A program made the position numbers and the translations under genes. The notes below the pieces were generated by a model. The model ran no database searches. It was not told the origin of the DNA and saw only the letters and a program-made list of their open reading frames with translations. Source: Paguma larvata (taxonomy: Eukaryota > Chordata > Mammalia > Carnivora > Viverridae). From it: a DNA stretch of 64,000 nt. Of this stretch, positions 10,081 through 20,659 are shown piece by piece. The stretch's first letter is position 1. Each line of letters begins with the position of its first letter. Location: NCBI GenBank assembly GCA_030068075.1, contig CM057832.1, forward strand, positions 79,206,502-79,270,501, written 5' to 3'.

Positions 10081-10609
10081 ACATCCATTGGCATGAACGT
10101 AGCAATGGGTCCTTGATCTTGGTATTGTCCGCTTCTCCTAAGAGTTCTGGGTGGCTGACATAAACTAACGATCTGGCATTCTGTCAGCCATTATTTTTTC
10201 ACTTGTGTTATTTTGTAGGAATAGAGAGAATTTGAATTTTAAAGTGTTTGCTTTCAGAAACAGATTTAACTACCAATATATTTTCTATTGGCTGAAACAG
10301 GATCAGTGAGTGTCTCTAAAGACTCTAAGAAACTAGCCTCCATCCTTCTGTATTTCTCGTCCTCTTTTCTTCTGCAGATTTAAATTTTAGTGTGCTTGGG
10401 GACACATTAAAGAAATTTAAATTTGGAGAAGCAAATAAATCACTTGCTCTTGGCTAACCCACTGTGCCATGCATTTAGTTCCAGGTATTTATGCAGGCCG
10501 TCAACTTCCAGCTAACAGCTAACCGTGCACAAATAAGGAGCTGTGTATGAAACCTGGGTTATCTGGCTCTGATTTCTCATTTGTCCTAGTGACATGCTAG
10601 TGCTTTTTA
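10081..10609. other. Unique DNA without recognised feature
   Basis: No repeat, gene or RNA is recognised. It contains the duplicated word TTTAAATTT (10379-10425), which is simple AT-rich texture. Confidence 0.45.
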
Positions 10610-10755
10610 GAGCTTGGCAGCCGAGACAATACCTGGCTGGTCGTCCCCCTAACTAGCCTGTGTTGGGCTTCAGTTTCTTCATCTGTAAAATGAGGAAAGT
10701 TGTCCAGAAACCCCAGCATCTCTTTGAGCTTTAGCATTCTTTGATTCTATGGTTC
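10610..10755 (+). mobile_element. MIR/MIR3 fragment
   Basis: GGGCTTCAGTTTCTTCATCTGTAAAATGAGGAAA at 10665-10698 is the conserved MIR core segment, followed by the MIR3-like end AGCATTCTTTGATTCTATGG. Confidence 0.75.
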
Positions 10756-10864
10756 TGTCTATATTAAAGCACAGAAAGGCTATTTATATAAAACATTTTA
10801 CTTGAGATTTCACATGCAATTTAAAATTTAGACAATGCTGCCATTGTAGAACATGGTTTTTACT

Positions 10865-11086
10865 TTTATTTTATCTTTTTATTTGAGAGAGAGAGAGAGA
10901 ATGCGTACTCGCATGAATGCACGAGTTGGGGAGGGCAGAGAGAGAGAGAGGGAGAGAGAGAACTTTAAGCAGGTTCCACGGTGAGTATGGTGTCCCACTC
11001 AGGGGTTGATCTCACAATGCTGAGATCACAACCTGAGCTGAAATCAAGAGCCAGACACTCCATTGACTGAGCCATCCAAGCACCCC
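10865..11086 (-). mobile_element. Older carnivore SINE, minus strand
   Basis: The body reads ACTTTAAGCAGGTTCCACGG, then TTGATCTCACAATGCTGAGATCACA and AAATCAAGAGCCAGACACTC, the older Can-SINE type shared more widely among carnivores. Imperfect target duplication ACATGGTTTTTACT (10851-10864) and ACATGATTTCTAT (11088-11100). Confidence 0.9.
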
Positions 11087-11099
11087 GACATGATTTCTA

Positions 11100-11880
11100 T
11101 TTAAAGGTAGGTTGGTTTAGCATCTTTCTTTCAGAATGGCCCTTCCTATTTTGTGGGTGTGCACCCCAACTCAATATGTTGCTACATTAAAGAATTCATA
11201 CGAATACATAATGATCTGAAGCATTTTTAGCAAGAAATGTGTGTGCTGGCTAAGGGGACACTACGGCTGCTCCTTAGACAGAAGATAATTTTCCAATCTT
11301 AAGATCAAAATGGGAGCCCTTAGGCCCTCTGTAGATCATCTCCATGGTGCTTTGCAGAGACTACAAAAATGGGTGCTTGAAAATAGCATGAATCGCCTTC
11401 TTGCCCTCCCTGAATTCTCACATCACGCATTTTCTGCAGTTACCAATAAACGGCCTGTTTCTGGGGAACCAGAGATAAGTGCAGCATCTCTGAGAAGAAA
11501 TGACAAGAAGTGAAGTTAAATGGCGTGCACGGAAGAGAAAGCTGGAACAAAATGCCGTGTTTTTGGAGATGTATGGCCTCTTCGAAACACATCACACTTG
11601 TGGTTTCCTGGTATCTGTGAAGCTTGGACCAATTTAAGGTGCCATATTTGATATATTCTGGCAGAACTGAAGGGAAACCGGATTGGTGCTTTTTAAAGCT
11701 TTATTGCTTTCTGGAAGATAAATTTCTTCTTTTAACATTATCCATCTCCTTCTATAAGATATATTACTACACTCCCTGGCCATTTGGGAGCCAATAACAG
11801 TTATTTCTTTTTTTGGCTGCCTCCTGATCTTACAATGAATCCTTTGAGGTAACAGTCTTAAAAAATAAGAGAGGCAGGGA
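11100..11880. other. Repeat-free stretch
   Basis: No repeat family is recognised across this 0.8 kb. A 67-codon plus frame at 11310-11513 and the start of a 180-codon minus frame overlap it, neither with a domain. As one of the longer repeat-free islands it is a candidate for conserved non-coding DNA, which only alignment can test. Confidence 0.45.
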
Positions 11881-12155
11881 TGATAGAGAATCAGAGAATT
11901 TTGAAGCTGGAAAGGGCCCCAGAGGACAAAAGTCACCAGCTGCACTCCGGCTTTGTTCATTTTCTGTGCGCAATAAACCATCAGTCCTCGTCTCTCAGCC
12001 AGCCCGCTAAGGACCACGAATGAATCACTGAATATGTGGGTAACTCTCTGTGAACCCCCGGTGAGCCTCAGGCGAAGCACTATCTTCAGTTTTCTCATCT
12101 GGAGAGTGGAGTTGAATTCGAAAATTTCAAGAGCCTCCTTCAGTCGGGAACGTTC
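11880..12155 (-). mobile_element. Possible MIR3-class relic
   Basis: AGAATCAGAGAATTTTGAAGCTGGAAAGGGCCCCAGAGG (11888 onward) resembles the reverse of the MIR3 end that usually reads as GATCTCTAAGGTCCCTTCCAGCTC. The downstream TCAGTTTTCTCATCTGGAGAG also resembles the MIR core but in the opposite sense. Weak call. The 180-codon minus-strand frame 11634-12176 covers this repeat and is judged chance. Confidence 0.4.
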
Positions 12156-13181
12156 CCTCCTTTCTTGCTGCCACACCCAAAGCTAAGATAATGTGTATTT
12201 CTCTCCCAACTTGCCGCACTCAGTCGCCCTTTGCTCTAAGAAAACTCAATACACATGAAATCTTAATTTTCAAAGAAGGAAGTTAGGGAGGGGTATTCAT
12301 ATTACGAAAGTATCCTTTCCTTTACAGACATAAATTTCCTTTAATGAGCTACCTATTAAATGTGTTTACTTCATGACAATTAGGTTTCCACACAACTTTC
12401 CAGGAATGTGCGTCTGATGGAAAGTCAAATGTACCCCCGAATAATCATCCTCCTCAACTTGTTGTGTCTCTCCCACTCTGACATTGTGTTTACGGACTAA
12501 AAAACCCTTGCTGTATCCTTCCTGTCCATAATTCCTTCTGTGTGGCCCAGCTCAGCAGCACTCTCTCTTGCCCTGACTGAATCCTTTCTTTATCCTCATC
12601 GTCTTTTCCTCCCCTTTCTCCTATGTCAGCTGACTCTTGTTAGCTCATCCTGTAGTTCTAGAGAGTTTTCTCCTGAACACATGGTTCCAGCTCCACGTCT
12701 AAATGGGCTTTGCTCCTTAAATCTGCATTGCGGTGGAGGTGGTGGTTTTGAAACCCAAGTGGAATTTCCCTTCATAATTTTTACCACTGAGGCCCACCCT
12801 ATTCCCTGCTTCTCTCTGAGCTTCAACAAGCGAAATAAACTCTATGGTCTGTAGGTCACACATATTTTTACATTATCACTGAGACTAGTAGGAATTTTTT
12901 GAAGGAAAAATAGGTTTTTCTCACTTGCATATAGTCAGTTCTTTTGAGGAAGGTGCCATAAGCATCTAGGATGTTATTGTCAGTTTGGTGGTTCCAATGA
13001 ACTCACAAACTGTGTGGCATTCCTGAAAGAAAAAAGAGACCCATTTTCCATAAGATGTCTTAATACTTCAAAAACCACTAGAAATGTATCTCTTGATTCT
13101 AAATATGTCTTTTAGTGGACTATAATCTACGTTTTGCCACGAAGGTTATGATCTTCAGGAATTTTCACATCTATGACTTAT
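12156..13181. other. Repeat-poor DNA
   Basis: About 1 kb without recognised repeat. The frames at 12540-12854 (+) and 12626-12829 (-) overlap each other and show no domain. A run of GGTGGAGGTGGTGGTTTTG near 12733 is the only low-complexity spot. Confidence 0.45.
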
Positions 13182-13216
13182 GGTGGATCACCAGAAGCCT
13201 GTCCTATGAACACAGG
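13182..13216 (+). repeat. 35-bp exact direct repeat, copy 1
   Basis: The segment from GGTGGATCACCAGAAG to TATGAACACAGG is identical over 35 bases to 14378-14412. In this copy the end forms a hairpin with a 9-bp perfect stem (GAAGCCTGT at 13194-13202 pairing with ACAGGCTTC at 13212-13220) and a 9-nt loop. The stem runs 4 bases past the repeat boundary. Confidence 0.9.
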
Positions 13217-13407
13217 CTTCACATGTCTACACCACAGTGTCAAACAGTGAGCAGGCCATTTTCCTGACAGAAATCCACCTTAAGACAGGAAGTTGATCCA
13301 ATGTGGAAACAAAATGCATCATTTTCCCCCTGAAGAGTAAACATCTACTTCCAGAATGCACTTGACTGAAATCTGTGGTGTCATTCCTGGTAGGACATTT
13401 GGTATTT

Positions 13408-13636
13408 TTTTTTAAACGTTTATTTATTTTTGAGAGAGAGAGAGAAACAGAGAAAGAGAGACAGAGACAGAGCATGAGCAGGGGAAGGGCAGAGAGAGGG
13501 AGACACAGAATCCAAGAAGGCTCCAGGCTCTGAGCTGTCAGCACAGAGCCGGACGTGGTGTTCGAACTTCACAAACCGAGAGATCATGACCTGAGCCGAA
13601 ATCAGATGCTTAACTGACTGAGCCACCCAGGCGTCC
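13408..13636 (-). mobile_element. Feliform SINE, minus strand
   Basis: Complete copy from T-rich tail through GA tract, CTGAGCTGTCAGCACAGAGCC, GAGATCATGACCTGAGCC and TGAGCCACCCAGGCGTCC. Target duplication GACATTTGGTATTTT (13393-13407) and TCACTTGGCATTTT (13637-13650) is imperfect. Confidence 0.95.
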
Positions 13637-13650
13637 TCACTTGGCATTTT

Positions 13651-14377
13651 CTTAAAGTTATTAAGACTTAACACTTTTTATAAAATATTAATTCCACACA
13701 CAGCAAAATTTCTCTTTGGCGACTTCAAGTGATTTGTCTAAATCGACACAGCTGATGACAGGAAAATGGACTTCTTGATTTTTTACTTTAAAACTAAAAG
13801 TCATACAAACAGAGAAAACAGAAAAATTCATATTCTCATTTTGTATTTACTTTCTATCATTTTGGCCATGACTACAGTTTTAGCCCAAAATAATCCTCAA
13901 GTTCAAATCTTTTGTTTTAATTTCTTTTCTCTTTCCCTTTTGTCAACTTCAATTTTTAAAGGGAGTTTTAAGGTCCTCACTGATATATATTCTATGAGAA
14001 CTTCAAGGTTTTTAAGTTACATCTACTTTTAATATACTCTGCTATTTTCATTTACATTAAAGCCAAAATTGGCTGTCTTTTTAAATTTGGAATGACAATT
14101 TTCCTGTTCTTTTACTAAGTTCACACGTGGGTAATATAATTATTCTATTTAGTTTAGCACCTCTAAAAATCATTACAAAAATGGTTAGTTTTAATTGTTC
14201 ATGGAAATCAATTTATAGGCAAACAACTTAAAATCTATTTTCGTTCCCTACAATTTGCATTTTTACATTTCAGATTTGCTGGTGCAGCAATAAGATGTGA
14301 GGTCTGATTGCTAATTGCTTAAACACCTAAGGTAGTTTTGAGAGGCGCAGAGCTAAAGACGATTTGCATAGAAGCAG
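13651..14377. other. AT-rich unique DNA
   Basis: No repeat family is recognised. A plus frame at 13766-14032 is Phe/Ser/Leu-rich and AT-driven, and is not believed to be coding. Confidence 0.45.
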
Positions 14378-14412
14378 GGTGGATCACCAGAAGCCTGTCC
14401 TATGAACACAGG
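14378..14412 (+). repeat. 35-bp exact direct repeat, copy 2
   Basis: Identical to 13182-13216 but with unrelated flanks (GAAGCAG before, AAGATGCTC after). The hairpin of copy 1 is incomplete here, because the bases after ACAGG differ. Confidence 0.9.
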
Positions 14413-14764
14413 AAGATGCTCAGAAGAGGGCCAATGTTTACTGCGGCTTATTCAAAGGCCAGTGATGACAGCTGATGGAAAGGTGGCTTATGGCTGAGAT
14501 TCATTTCTTTTCATTCAGTTTCCCCAGTGACTCATGGTTATCATTTTGTTACCAGTGTATGTACAAAAAGTGAGTAAGAGGGTGATATGAAATAGGGTTT
14601 ATTCTCTTTGCTTCTTACCTTGAGAATGCAATTTCAGAAGAGACCCTGGAGGTGAGCTTTTTCAGGTAGACTTGATGATACCCTGAGCGGTAATCGCTGC
14701 ATACTTTGGATGCCTCGTACCAGCTTTAAGCCCAGGATCATAGAACACAGAGCCAGGGGCCCCT
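14413..14764. other. Unique DNA
   Basis: Nothing recognised. The stretch begins with GAAGATGCTCAGAAGAGG directly after the 35-bp repeat. Confidence 0.4.
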
Positions 14765-14905
14765 AAAAACTTATCCTATCACTCCCACTCATTGCAAAGA
14801 TGAGAAAGCTAAGGCCCAGAGAGACTAATGACATGCCCAATGTCACACAGATAGTAATAAAGGTAAGAAGAGAATCCGGGAGTCTGGATTCCTAGACCAG
14901 TGCTT
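14765..14905 (-). mobile_element. MIR fragment
   Basis: GCAAAGATGAGAAAGCTAAGGCCCAGAGAG, ACATGCCCAATGTCACACAGATAGTAATAA and GAATCCGGGAGTCTGGATTCCTAGACCAGTGCTTCC follow the reverse complement of MIR from core to tRNA-like head. Confidence 0.85.
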
Positions 14906-15354
14906 CCTCCCCCAGTTCCTCTCCAGGATTTCATTTTGTCTCGGTTATACTTTTCATGTAGGTAATTCAAGTTCTCCTGTATTCTAATATAGCAGACAGT
15001 TGCAGCAGTAGAGCCTGGTAACGGTCAAAAGTTTAAAGGGGCACTATCCTAATACAGGGCCAAGAGCGATGAGTTAAATTACTGAAGTTCAAGATTCTTT
15101 CTACTCATCTGTCACCATTATTAAGTACTTCAGCCTCACGGAGACTGAACATTCTTAGCTGTGAAGTAGAAAGGTAAGGGAAAGATCAATGAAATAGTGT
15201 AGGTGGAAACAGCTGACAGCCATATATATACTGGTGTTCAGTAATAACTGTCCAAACTGAATTGACTGGAAAACTCAGGCACCCAAGTAAATGGCAGCAT
15301 GGGACTTACAAAATCACCTTAAACCTGATTCTTTGGATAAATTATTCCAATGTA
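14906..15354. other. Unique DNA
   Basis: No repeat or gene recognised. Confidence 0.4.
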
Positions 15355-15485
15355 CCCATTCAGTCAGGGAATATTTATTGAGCACCTACTATGTGCCAGC
15401 CAGGTGTTGTGCTAGGTACAAGGCAGGAAATAGTAACATAAAGACATGGTATCTACTCTCAGCAACTTCACAGACCAATGGAAGA
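15355..15485 (-). mobile_element. L2 3' end
   Basis: AATATTTATTGAGCACCTACTATGTGCCAG followed by GTTGTGCTAGGTACAAGGCA and TGGTATCTACTCTCAGCAACTTCACAG is the reversed L2 3' terminus. Confidence 0.75.
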
Positions 15486-15808
15486 GAAAGAGAAGTGGCA
15501 TGAACCTATATATGTATGTTTATTCTGGTATTTAAATAACATTCTTTTTGCCCACAACCCATAGATACCATTATTCAAAGTATAATCACCCCCATTAGAC
15601 CCTCATTTAAAAAAAAAAGTTCCTCAGGAAAACTGATTAATTTTACTCAAATGATGGCAGAGCCTACAATCACAAGTTACCAACTGGGATGAAAAAAAAA
15701 AAACTCATGGAATAAATACATGCACGGCAAAATTGCAGTTAAAATTTCCAGCATTTGAATTAAGGAGAGACAACAGGAGCAATTGGAATAAGAAACCAGA
15801 GTAAACAT

Positions 15809-16046
15809 GGGACGCCTGGGTGGCTCAGCCAGTTAAGCGTCCAACTTTGGCTCAGATCATGATCTCACAGCTCATGGGTTTGAGCCCTGTGTTGGGCTCC
15901 GTGCTGACAGCTCAGAGCCTGGATCCTGCTTTGGATTCTGTGTCCCTCTCTCTCTGCCTCTCCCCTGCTTGCACTCCGTCTCTCTCTCTCTCTCTCAAGA
16001 ATAAATAACCATTAAAAAAAATTTTTAAATAATAAAAATTAAAAAA
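15809..16046 (+). mobile_element. Feliform SINE
   Basis: Complete copy beginning GGGACGCCTGGGTGGCTCAG, with GCTCCGTGCTGACAGCTCAG, CT tract and A/T-rich tail. The target duplication AGAAACCAGAGTAAA is exact over 15 bases (15791-15805 and 16047-16061). Confidence 0.97.
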
Positions 16047-16061
16047 AGAAACCAGAGTAAA

Positions 16062-17184
16062 TAAATGAAAGGAAATTTGAAAACATTATACTTTCAACCA
16101 TATACTTCCAACTGGCTGCCACACCCAGCCTAGTTGTATGACGTGGCAGTTTTGGAAAGTTGGAACACTGGAGCACCATGAACTAGCTTTGCCAGATAAT
16201 CCAGGTCAGGCTAAGCAAACTGGTGCCTCGGTGGAAAAAAAAGGCATACTGTGTTTGCTAGAAGTGATGCCGTCATCAAGAAACTTTTCCTGAATCTCAG
16301 CCTAGAATTTGGCTCTGACGATACACCCAATGGCTGAGGCTCTGGGCTCAGCGCTGGTGAGGCGAAATCCATCAACTCTGCCTTTGGGAGCCAGAAAGAG
16401 CTCCATGCTTTTTTTTTTTTTTTATCAGAAAGCCTCTTATGAATGGAAGACCTTTGCTGTTAAGAGGACCCTAAATTCTGTGGTTTTTGTTTGTCATAAA
16501 ATCCATGAGCTACTTTCTAGCCTGCTTTATCTGAACATCTTCTATGCATCTAAGAACTATAAAGCAAGTAGAGACAGCAGTCGTTTGCACTGACAGAATA
16601 TTTTTCCTTCTAAATACCCACAGTTCCAGAATTGGAGCACAAGGTGCTTTGAGAAAAGATCTTCCCTCAAGCTGGAGATTTTATTTTACCAAATAAAGGG
16701 ATTTATGGGCCACAAACAAGGGAATGGTAGCAGATGCAGGCGAAAGAGTTGAAACATCAAGAGGTCTTCAGGTGGAATGGTGAAAAATAGCAGCAGCGAT
16801 GAAAAGGGGCCTCCGGGGCTAGAAAGGCGGCATCTGTCTAGGAGATGAGCATGAGGAAGGCAGGCTCTTTGCAATTTCTGTTAAGTTCTAACTTTAACAC
16901 TTGGTTGTTTAATTGCATACGAAAGGCACAACTTTTTAAACATGATGTAGAAAGTTTATTCCTCCCAAATTTGGAAAATACAGATAAACGAAAATGGGCA
17001 AAGAGAATTCCAGCACTGAAATGTAATCACTGTAACACTTATGTATCTGTCTTTCCAATCTTCTGTTGCTCTAGCTCGCTCACTTTCTCCTCATATAGAA
17101 CTATAAACACATGATGTCATTTTTATAATATGTAAATATATATTCACATGTATATTAAAAAGAGTCATGTTGCCTATACTATTT
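16062..17184. other. Repeat-poor DNA
   Basis: About 1.1 kb without a repeat I can name, apart from a T run at 16409-16422. Frames at 16309-16593 and 16845-17114 (+) and 16686-16874 (-) carry no domain. A candidate for conservation testing. Confidence 0.45.
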
Positions 17185-17199
17185 CAGAATCTTTTTATT

Positions 17200-17408
17200 C
17201 TTTTTTTTAATGTTTATTTATTTTGAGAGAAAGAAAGCATGAGCTGGGGAAGGGCAGAGACAGTGAGAGAGACACACAGAATCCAAAGCAGGCTCCAGGC
17301 TCTGAGCTGTCAGCACAGAGCCCGATGCAGGGCTCGAACTCACGAACCGTGAGATCATGACCTGAGCTGAAGTCGGATGCTCAACCGACTGAGCCACCCA
17401 GGCACCCT
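17200..17408 (-). mobile_element. Feliform SINE, minus strand
   Basis: Near-consensus copy ending ACTGAGCCACCCAGGCACCC. CAGAATCTTTTTA is duplicated at 17185-17197 and 17409-17421. CpGs are retained in the head (GAACCGTGAG, AACCGACTGAG), so it is fairly young. Confidence 0.96.
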
Positions 17409-17439
17409 CAGAATCTTTTTACCCTTAATGATTATGAAC

Positions 17440-17570
17440 ATCATCGCCTGGTATGCCAACTCCATGAGGCCAGAGACCTGTTCATTGCTGTTTCTTTAGC
17501 ATCTAGACCAGTACCTTCATGTGGGTATTCAATATATATCTATTGACTGAATAAATAATGAGTGAATATT
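17440..17570 (+). mobile_element. L2 3' end
   Basis: CTCCATGAGGCCAGAGACCTG, AGCATCTAGACCAGTACC and TATTCAATATATATCTATTGACTGAATAAATAATGAGTGAAT follow the L2 3' terminus. Confidence 0.7.
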
Positions 17571-17924
17571 GTTCCAAGTCAATCAAGTTCATGCATCATA
17601 TTAATATGTAGTATATACAATCAAACATACATATACAATTAACATTCTGCATGCTATCTCATGCACTATCTCCTATCCACCCCAGATCAAACGCTACCCC
17701 TCTATCCAACTCAGTCTCCCCCTGCTCCCTCCTCCCAGCTCTCCCTCCTCGAATTACCATGGAATATTCTTTACTTCTTTTGGAACTTTGCATTTTCCAT
17801 CTTGTTTTACAGATATTTCAACACGTTATAGAAACATGCACGATGGAAATGCCATCATGCATTTCAACACAGCACAGCTCTACTATGGCATTTGTGTTTA
17901 GTTTATCTTTGTAATAACAGTAGC
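17571..17924. other. Unassigned DNA
   Basis: Pyrimidine-rich stretch 17660-17760 (TCCCCCTGCTCCCTCCTCCC), possibly old L2 sequence, but not assignable by eye. Confidence 0.4.
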
Positions 17925-17929
17925 AAAAA

Positions 17930-18068
17930 TAACTACTGTAGTAATCATTTTGTGTGCAAAAGGGACTATGCTAAGTGTTATATGTGCCTTACATGAGTTA
18001 ATATTCTTTTTTTTTAACGCTCTTTTATTTTTGAGAGAGAGAGAGAGCATGTGCATGCTCTGGGAAGG

Positions 18069-18105
<37 letters not shown>

Positions 18106-18270
18106 AGAGAGAGAGACAGAGGATCCAAGCAGGCTCCACACTGACAGCAGAGAGCCCAACGCGAGGCTCAAGCTCATGAACCAAACCGTGAGATTATGAC
18201 CTGAGCCGAAGTTGGATGCTTAATCGACTGAGCCACCCAGGCACCCCAAATTAATACCCTTAATAACTGC
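17930..18270 (-). mobile_element. MIR fragment split by a SINE
   Basis: CTATGCTAAGTGTTATATGTGCCTTACATGAGTTAAT before the SINE and TTAATACCCTTAATAACTGCACAAAGTAG after it resemble the reversed MIR 3' half. Low divergence is not expected, and the call is tentative. Confidence 0.5.
18008..18247 (-). mobile_element. Feliform SINE with expanded GA tract
   Basis: Minus-strand SINE whose GA tract (18032-18120) is unusually long, including about 15 GA units near 18074-18103. The head end CTGAGCCACCCAGGCACCCC is intact. Confidence 0.94.
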
Positions 18271-18279
18271 ACAAAGTAG

Positions 18280-18567
18280 ATGTACTAGTTTGGTAGGGCT
18301 GCCATAACAAAACTGCTCTGGAGTCATCCTCATTGGCTTGCAGATGGTTGCTCTCTTGCTGCCTCTTCCCATGGTGGTTTCTCCATGCATATGCATTAAG
18401 TCTGTCTCTATGACACCAGTCACATAGGAGTGAGCCCTCACTCCAGTGGCTTAATTTTAACCTAATTACTTATTACTTTTTAAAGACCTGATCTTCAAAT
18501 ATGAGGTACTAGTGGTCAGAACTTCAACACATGAATTTGGGGGAATATAATTCTGCCCATAACAGGC
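18280..18567 (-). mobile_element. MLT1-type MaLR LTR, internally deleted
   Basis: TAGTTTGGTAGGGCTGCCATAACAAAAC at the left and TCAACACATGAATTTGGGGG, then CTGCCCATAACAG at the right are the reversed ends of a MaLR LTR, with TGGCTTGCAGATGGTTGCTCTCTTGCTG between them. About 70 bases near the left end are missing. The elements are ERVL-related and long dead. No internal coding region is present. Confidence 0.85.
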
Positions 18568-18579
18568 ATGATTATTCTC

Positions 18580-18784
18580 ATTTTATTTTTTTATATGTAT
18601 TTTATTTATTTTTGAGACAGAGAGCCAGTAGGGGAAGGGCAGAGAGAGAGGGAGACAGAGGATTTGAAGCAGGCTCCTTGCTGGCAGCAGAGCCCAATGC
18701 CCAATGTGATCTCTCTCACAAACCGAGAGATCATGACCTGAGCCAAAGTCAAATGCTTAACCGACTGAGCCAGTCAGGTGCCCC
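18580..18784 (-). mobile_element. Feliform SINE in LTR edge
   Basis: Minus-strand SINE with CAATGCCCAATG, a small local duplication in the body. GATTATTCTC flanks both sides (18570-18579 and 18786-18795). Confidence 0.94.
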
Positions 18785-18795
18785 TGATTATTCTC

Positions 18796-19020
18796 CTTTT
18801 CTAGATGACTTATCTGAGCCTCAGAAAGGCAAGATGACTAGCCCAGGGCAGAAAAAAGCCTTCACTCACACCTGTCTGATTCTGGACTCTGTTCTCTGGA
18901 GCCTCTATCCTCCTGCATCCTTCCCTTTCACCTCCTATTCCCAGATCATTTGTAGTGGTACCTAATGGACATGTTAGATGCTCAGTGAATTCTTGCTGAA
19001 TGAATAAATTAAACACATAT
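18796..19020. mobile_element. Diverged MIR/L2-class fragment
   Basis: GACTTATCTGAGCCTCAGAAAGGCAAGATGACTAGCCCAGGGCAG resembles reversed MIR. TGCTCAGTGAATTCTTGCTGAATGAATAAAT at 18979 onward resembles a plus L2 or MIR terminus. Two pieces may be joined here. Confidence 0.45.
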
Positions 19021-19399
19021 ACAAGTGAAGCAAGAGTTGGTTAATAATGAAGAGCTAAGGCCTGAGGTTGAGATGTCTAAGAGGCTGGCTCTGGGGGCTG
19101 AGAAGACAATGAAAGGGGAAGATTTAAGGACATAGTCCAATGTGGCCCATCTAATCTTCTATTCAATAGCCACAAGATGTGAGTGTAATGAGCCTTTCTT
19201 AAGACAAAATTAAAGCAAAATTAAAGGCGATACAGTGGAACATCTCTCAGATTATTTGTCCATTAGCCTCTTGACAGGCTAGTGGTCCACACAACTCACA
19301 GAAGCAATGCCTGCCTCCCAAACAGTCCATGGGCAGCCATAGTCCAGTCTCGGTCTCCCTATTCAGCCCCATCTCCTACCATGCTTTTCTGTTAACTGC
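19021..19399. other. Unassigned DNA
   Basis: No clear feature. ACAAAATTAAAGCAAAATTAAAGG at 19204 is a short local tandem duplication of AAAATTAAAG. Confidence 0.4.
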
Positions 19400-19610
19400 C
19401 CCCACTTGCTGCCCAGGCTCCAACACAAAAGTGCTTCCTGAAGTTTTCCAAACACGTCGGACCCATTCATGCCTCTGGGCCGTTATGCTTGCTGCTTCTC
19501 TGCCTGGAACGTCATCCCTCATTTTCTCACCTGACCAATTCCTCTTGGTTGATCTTTCCAGACACACCCAGAGATGACCTCCTATGGATGAGCTTCTCCA
19601 GAAACCCACA
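19400..19610 (+). mobile_element. L2 fragment
   Basis: CATGCCTCTGGGCCGTTATGCTTGCTGCTTCTCTGCCTGGAACGTCATCCCTC is a well-preserved L2 3' segment, whose usual form includes CCTCAGGGCCTTTGCACTGG and TGCCTGGAACG. The overlapping frames at 19329-19577 (+) and 19376-19639 (-) are L2 by-products. Confidence 0.75.
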
Positions 19611-19614
19611 GCTT

Positions 19615-20160
19615 GTGATAAAATACACACAGCATACAATTTATCTTCTCAACCATTCTTAAACGTATAGTTCGGTTGGGTTATGTCCATTCACAGTATT
19701 GGGCAACCCGTCCCCAGAACTTCTTTCGTCTTTCACAACAAAACTCTGTACCCATTTAACAGTAACTCCCCATTCCTTACTCCCCTCAGCCCTGGAAAAC
19801 ACTGTTCTACTTTCTGCCTCTGAATTTGACTACTCTAGGTACCTCGTGTAAGTGGAATTATACAGTATTAATCTTTTCATGTCTGGCTTATTTCAGTTAG
19901 CATATTGTCTCCTAAGTTTCATCCATACTGTCACATGTAATAGAATTTCTTTTCTTTTTAAGGCTGAATAATATTCAATTTTATGTACATACATACCACA
20001 TTCTGTTTATCTAATCGTTTTTCAATGGACACTTGAGTTGTTTCCACCTTTTTGGCTGCTGTGAATAACGTGGCTATGAACATGGGTGCACAAATAGCTT
20101 TTCAAGACCTTGCTTTTAATTCTTTTCAGTATATTTGATCATTCTATTTGAATGCACTGA
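19615..20160 (-). mobile_element. Old L1 3' region, minus strand
   Basis: Reversed L1-class sequence: GGGCAACCCGTCCCCAGAACTTCTTTC, GTGTAAGTGGAATTATACAGTATT, TTTCATGTCTGGCTTATTTCA, CTGAATAATATTCAATTTTATG and GGCTGCTGTGAATAACGTGGCTATGAACATGGG. No frame is open. Confidence 0.85.
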
Positions 20161-20279
20161 AGTTTTAACATCTTCCTTTATGATCAGAACGGTACTAAGT
20201 AATAATCTAACCTTTCTCTTGGTAGCTATCACTGGAAACATAAAACCAGCAATTTGCTAGAGAAAAACATTGTGTCAAT

Positions 20280-20600
20280 TAAGATTATTTTATTACCTGT
20301 GACAGAAACCAACTCTTGCCAGTCTATGGCACTGAAGAAGAAAAGGTTTGAGGGCTCCGCAGTACTCAATGAAGAGTCGATCTCAAGTTAGGATGGGCAC
20401 TACTGGGCTGTAGGAATAAGTGGGACCAGAGCTTTAAGCGGCCCTGAGGACCCACCTCTGTGCCTTCATGCTCTCCTTTCTGCATGTTCCATTTTTTTCT
20501 CATTGGGTGTTGGCTCCACCTGCAAGAAAAATGGCACCCAATTCCCCTCACTTCTACATCTGTGGTTTGAGCCCCTGTAAGAAACCAGCCTAAATAGCTC
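20280..20600 (-). mobile_element. LTR-like ancient repeat, family A
   Basis: It begins with CTGTGACAGAAACCAACTCTTGCCAG, a motif shared with 38572 onward (GTGACAGAAATCCATCTTAAATGAG) and, reversed, with the family at 34195-34600. The body CCTCCTTTCTGC and TTGGCTCCACCTGC are also similar. I believe this is one of the old MaLR-like LTR groups but cannot name it. Confidence 0.5.
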
Positions 20601-20659
20601 TTAGTCCCAAATCTACAATCCCGGGGAAGAATGTTTCTGTTAAGTTCCCACCTCATTGA

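Noticed and set aside
11634..12176. 180-codon minus-strand open frame, the longest in the window.
   Set aside because: It covers MIR3-like sequence, shows no domain and has no splice or polyadenylation context that I can support.
15809..16046. tRNA-like sequence with A and B boxes, and similar segments in the other SINEs.
   Set aside because: These are SINE heads derived from a tRNA, not tRNA genes. They lack a full acceptor stem and are followed by SINE body.
18531..18965. 144-codon plus-strand frame.
   Set aside because: It reads through an antisense SINE (18580-18784), whose GA tract gives the Arg/Glu/Gly-rich part.
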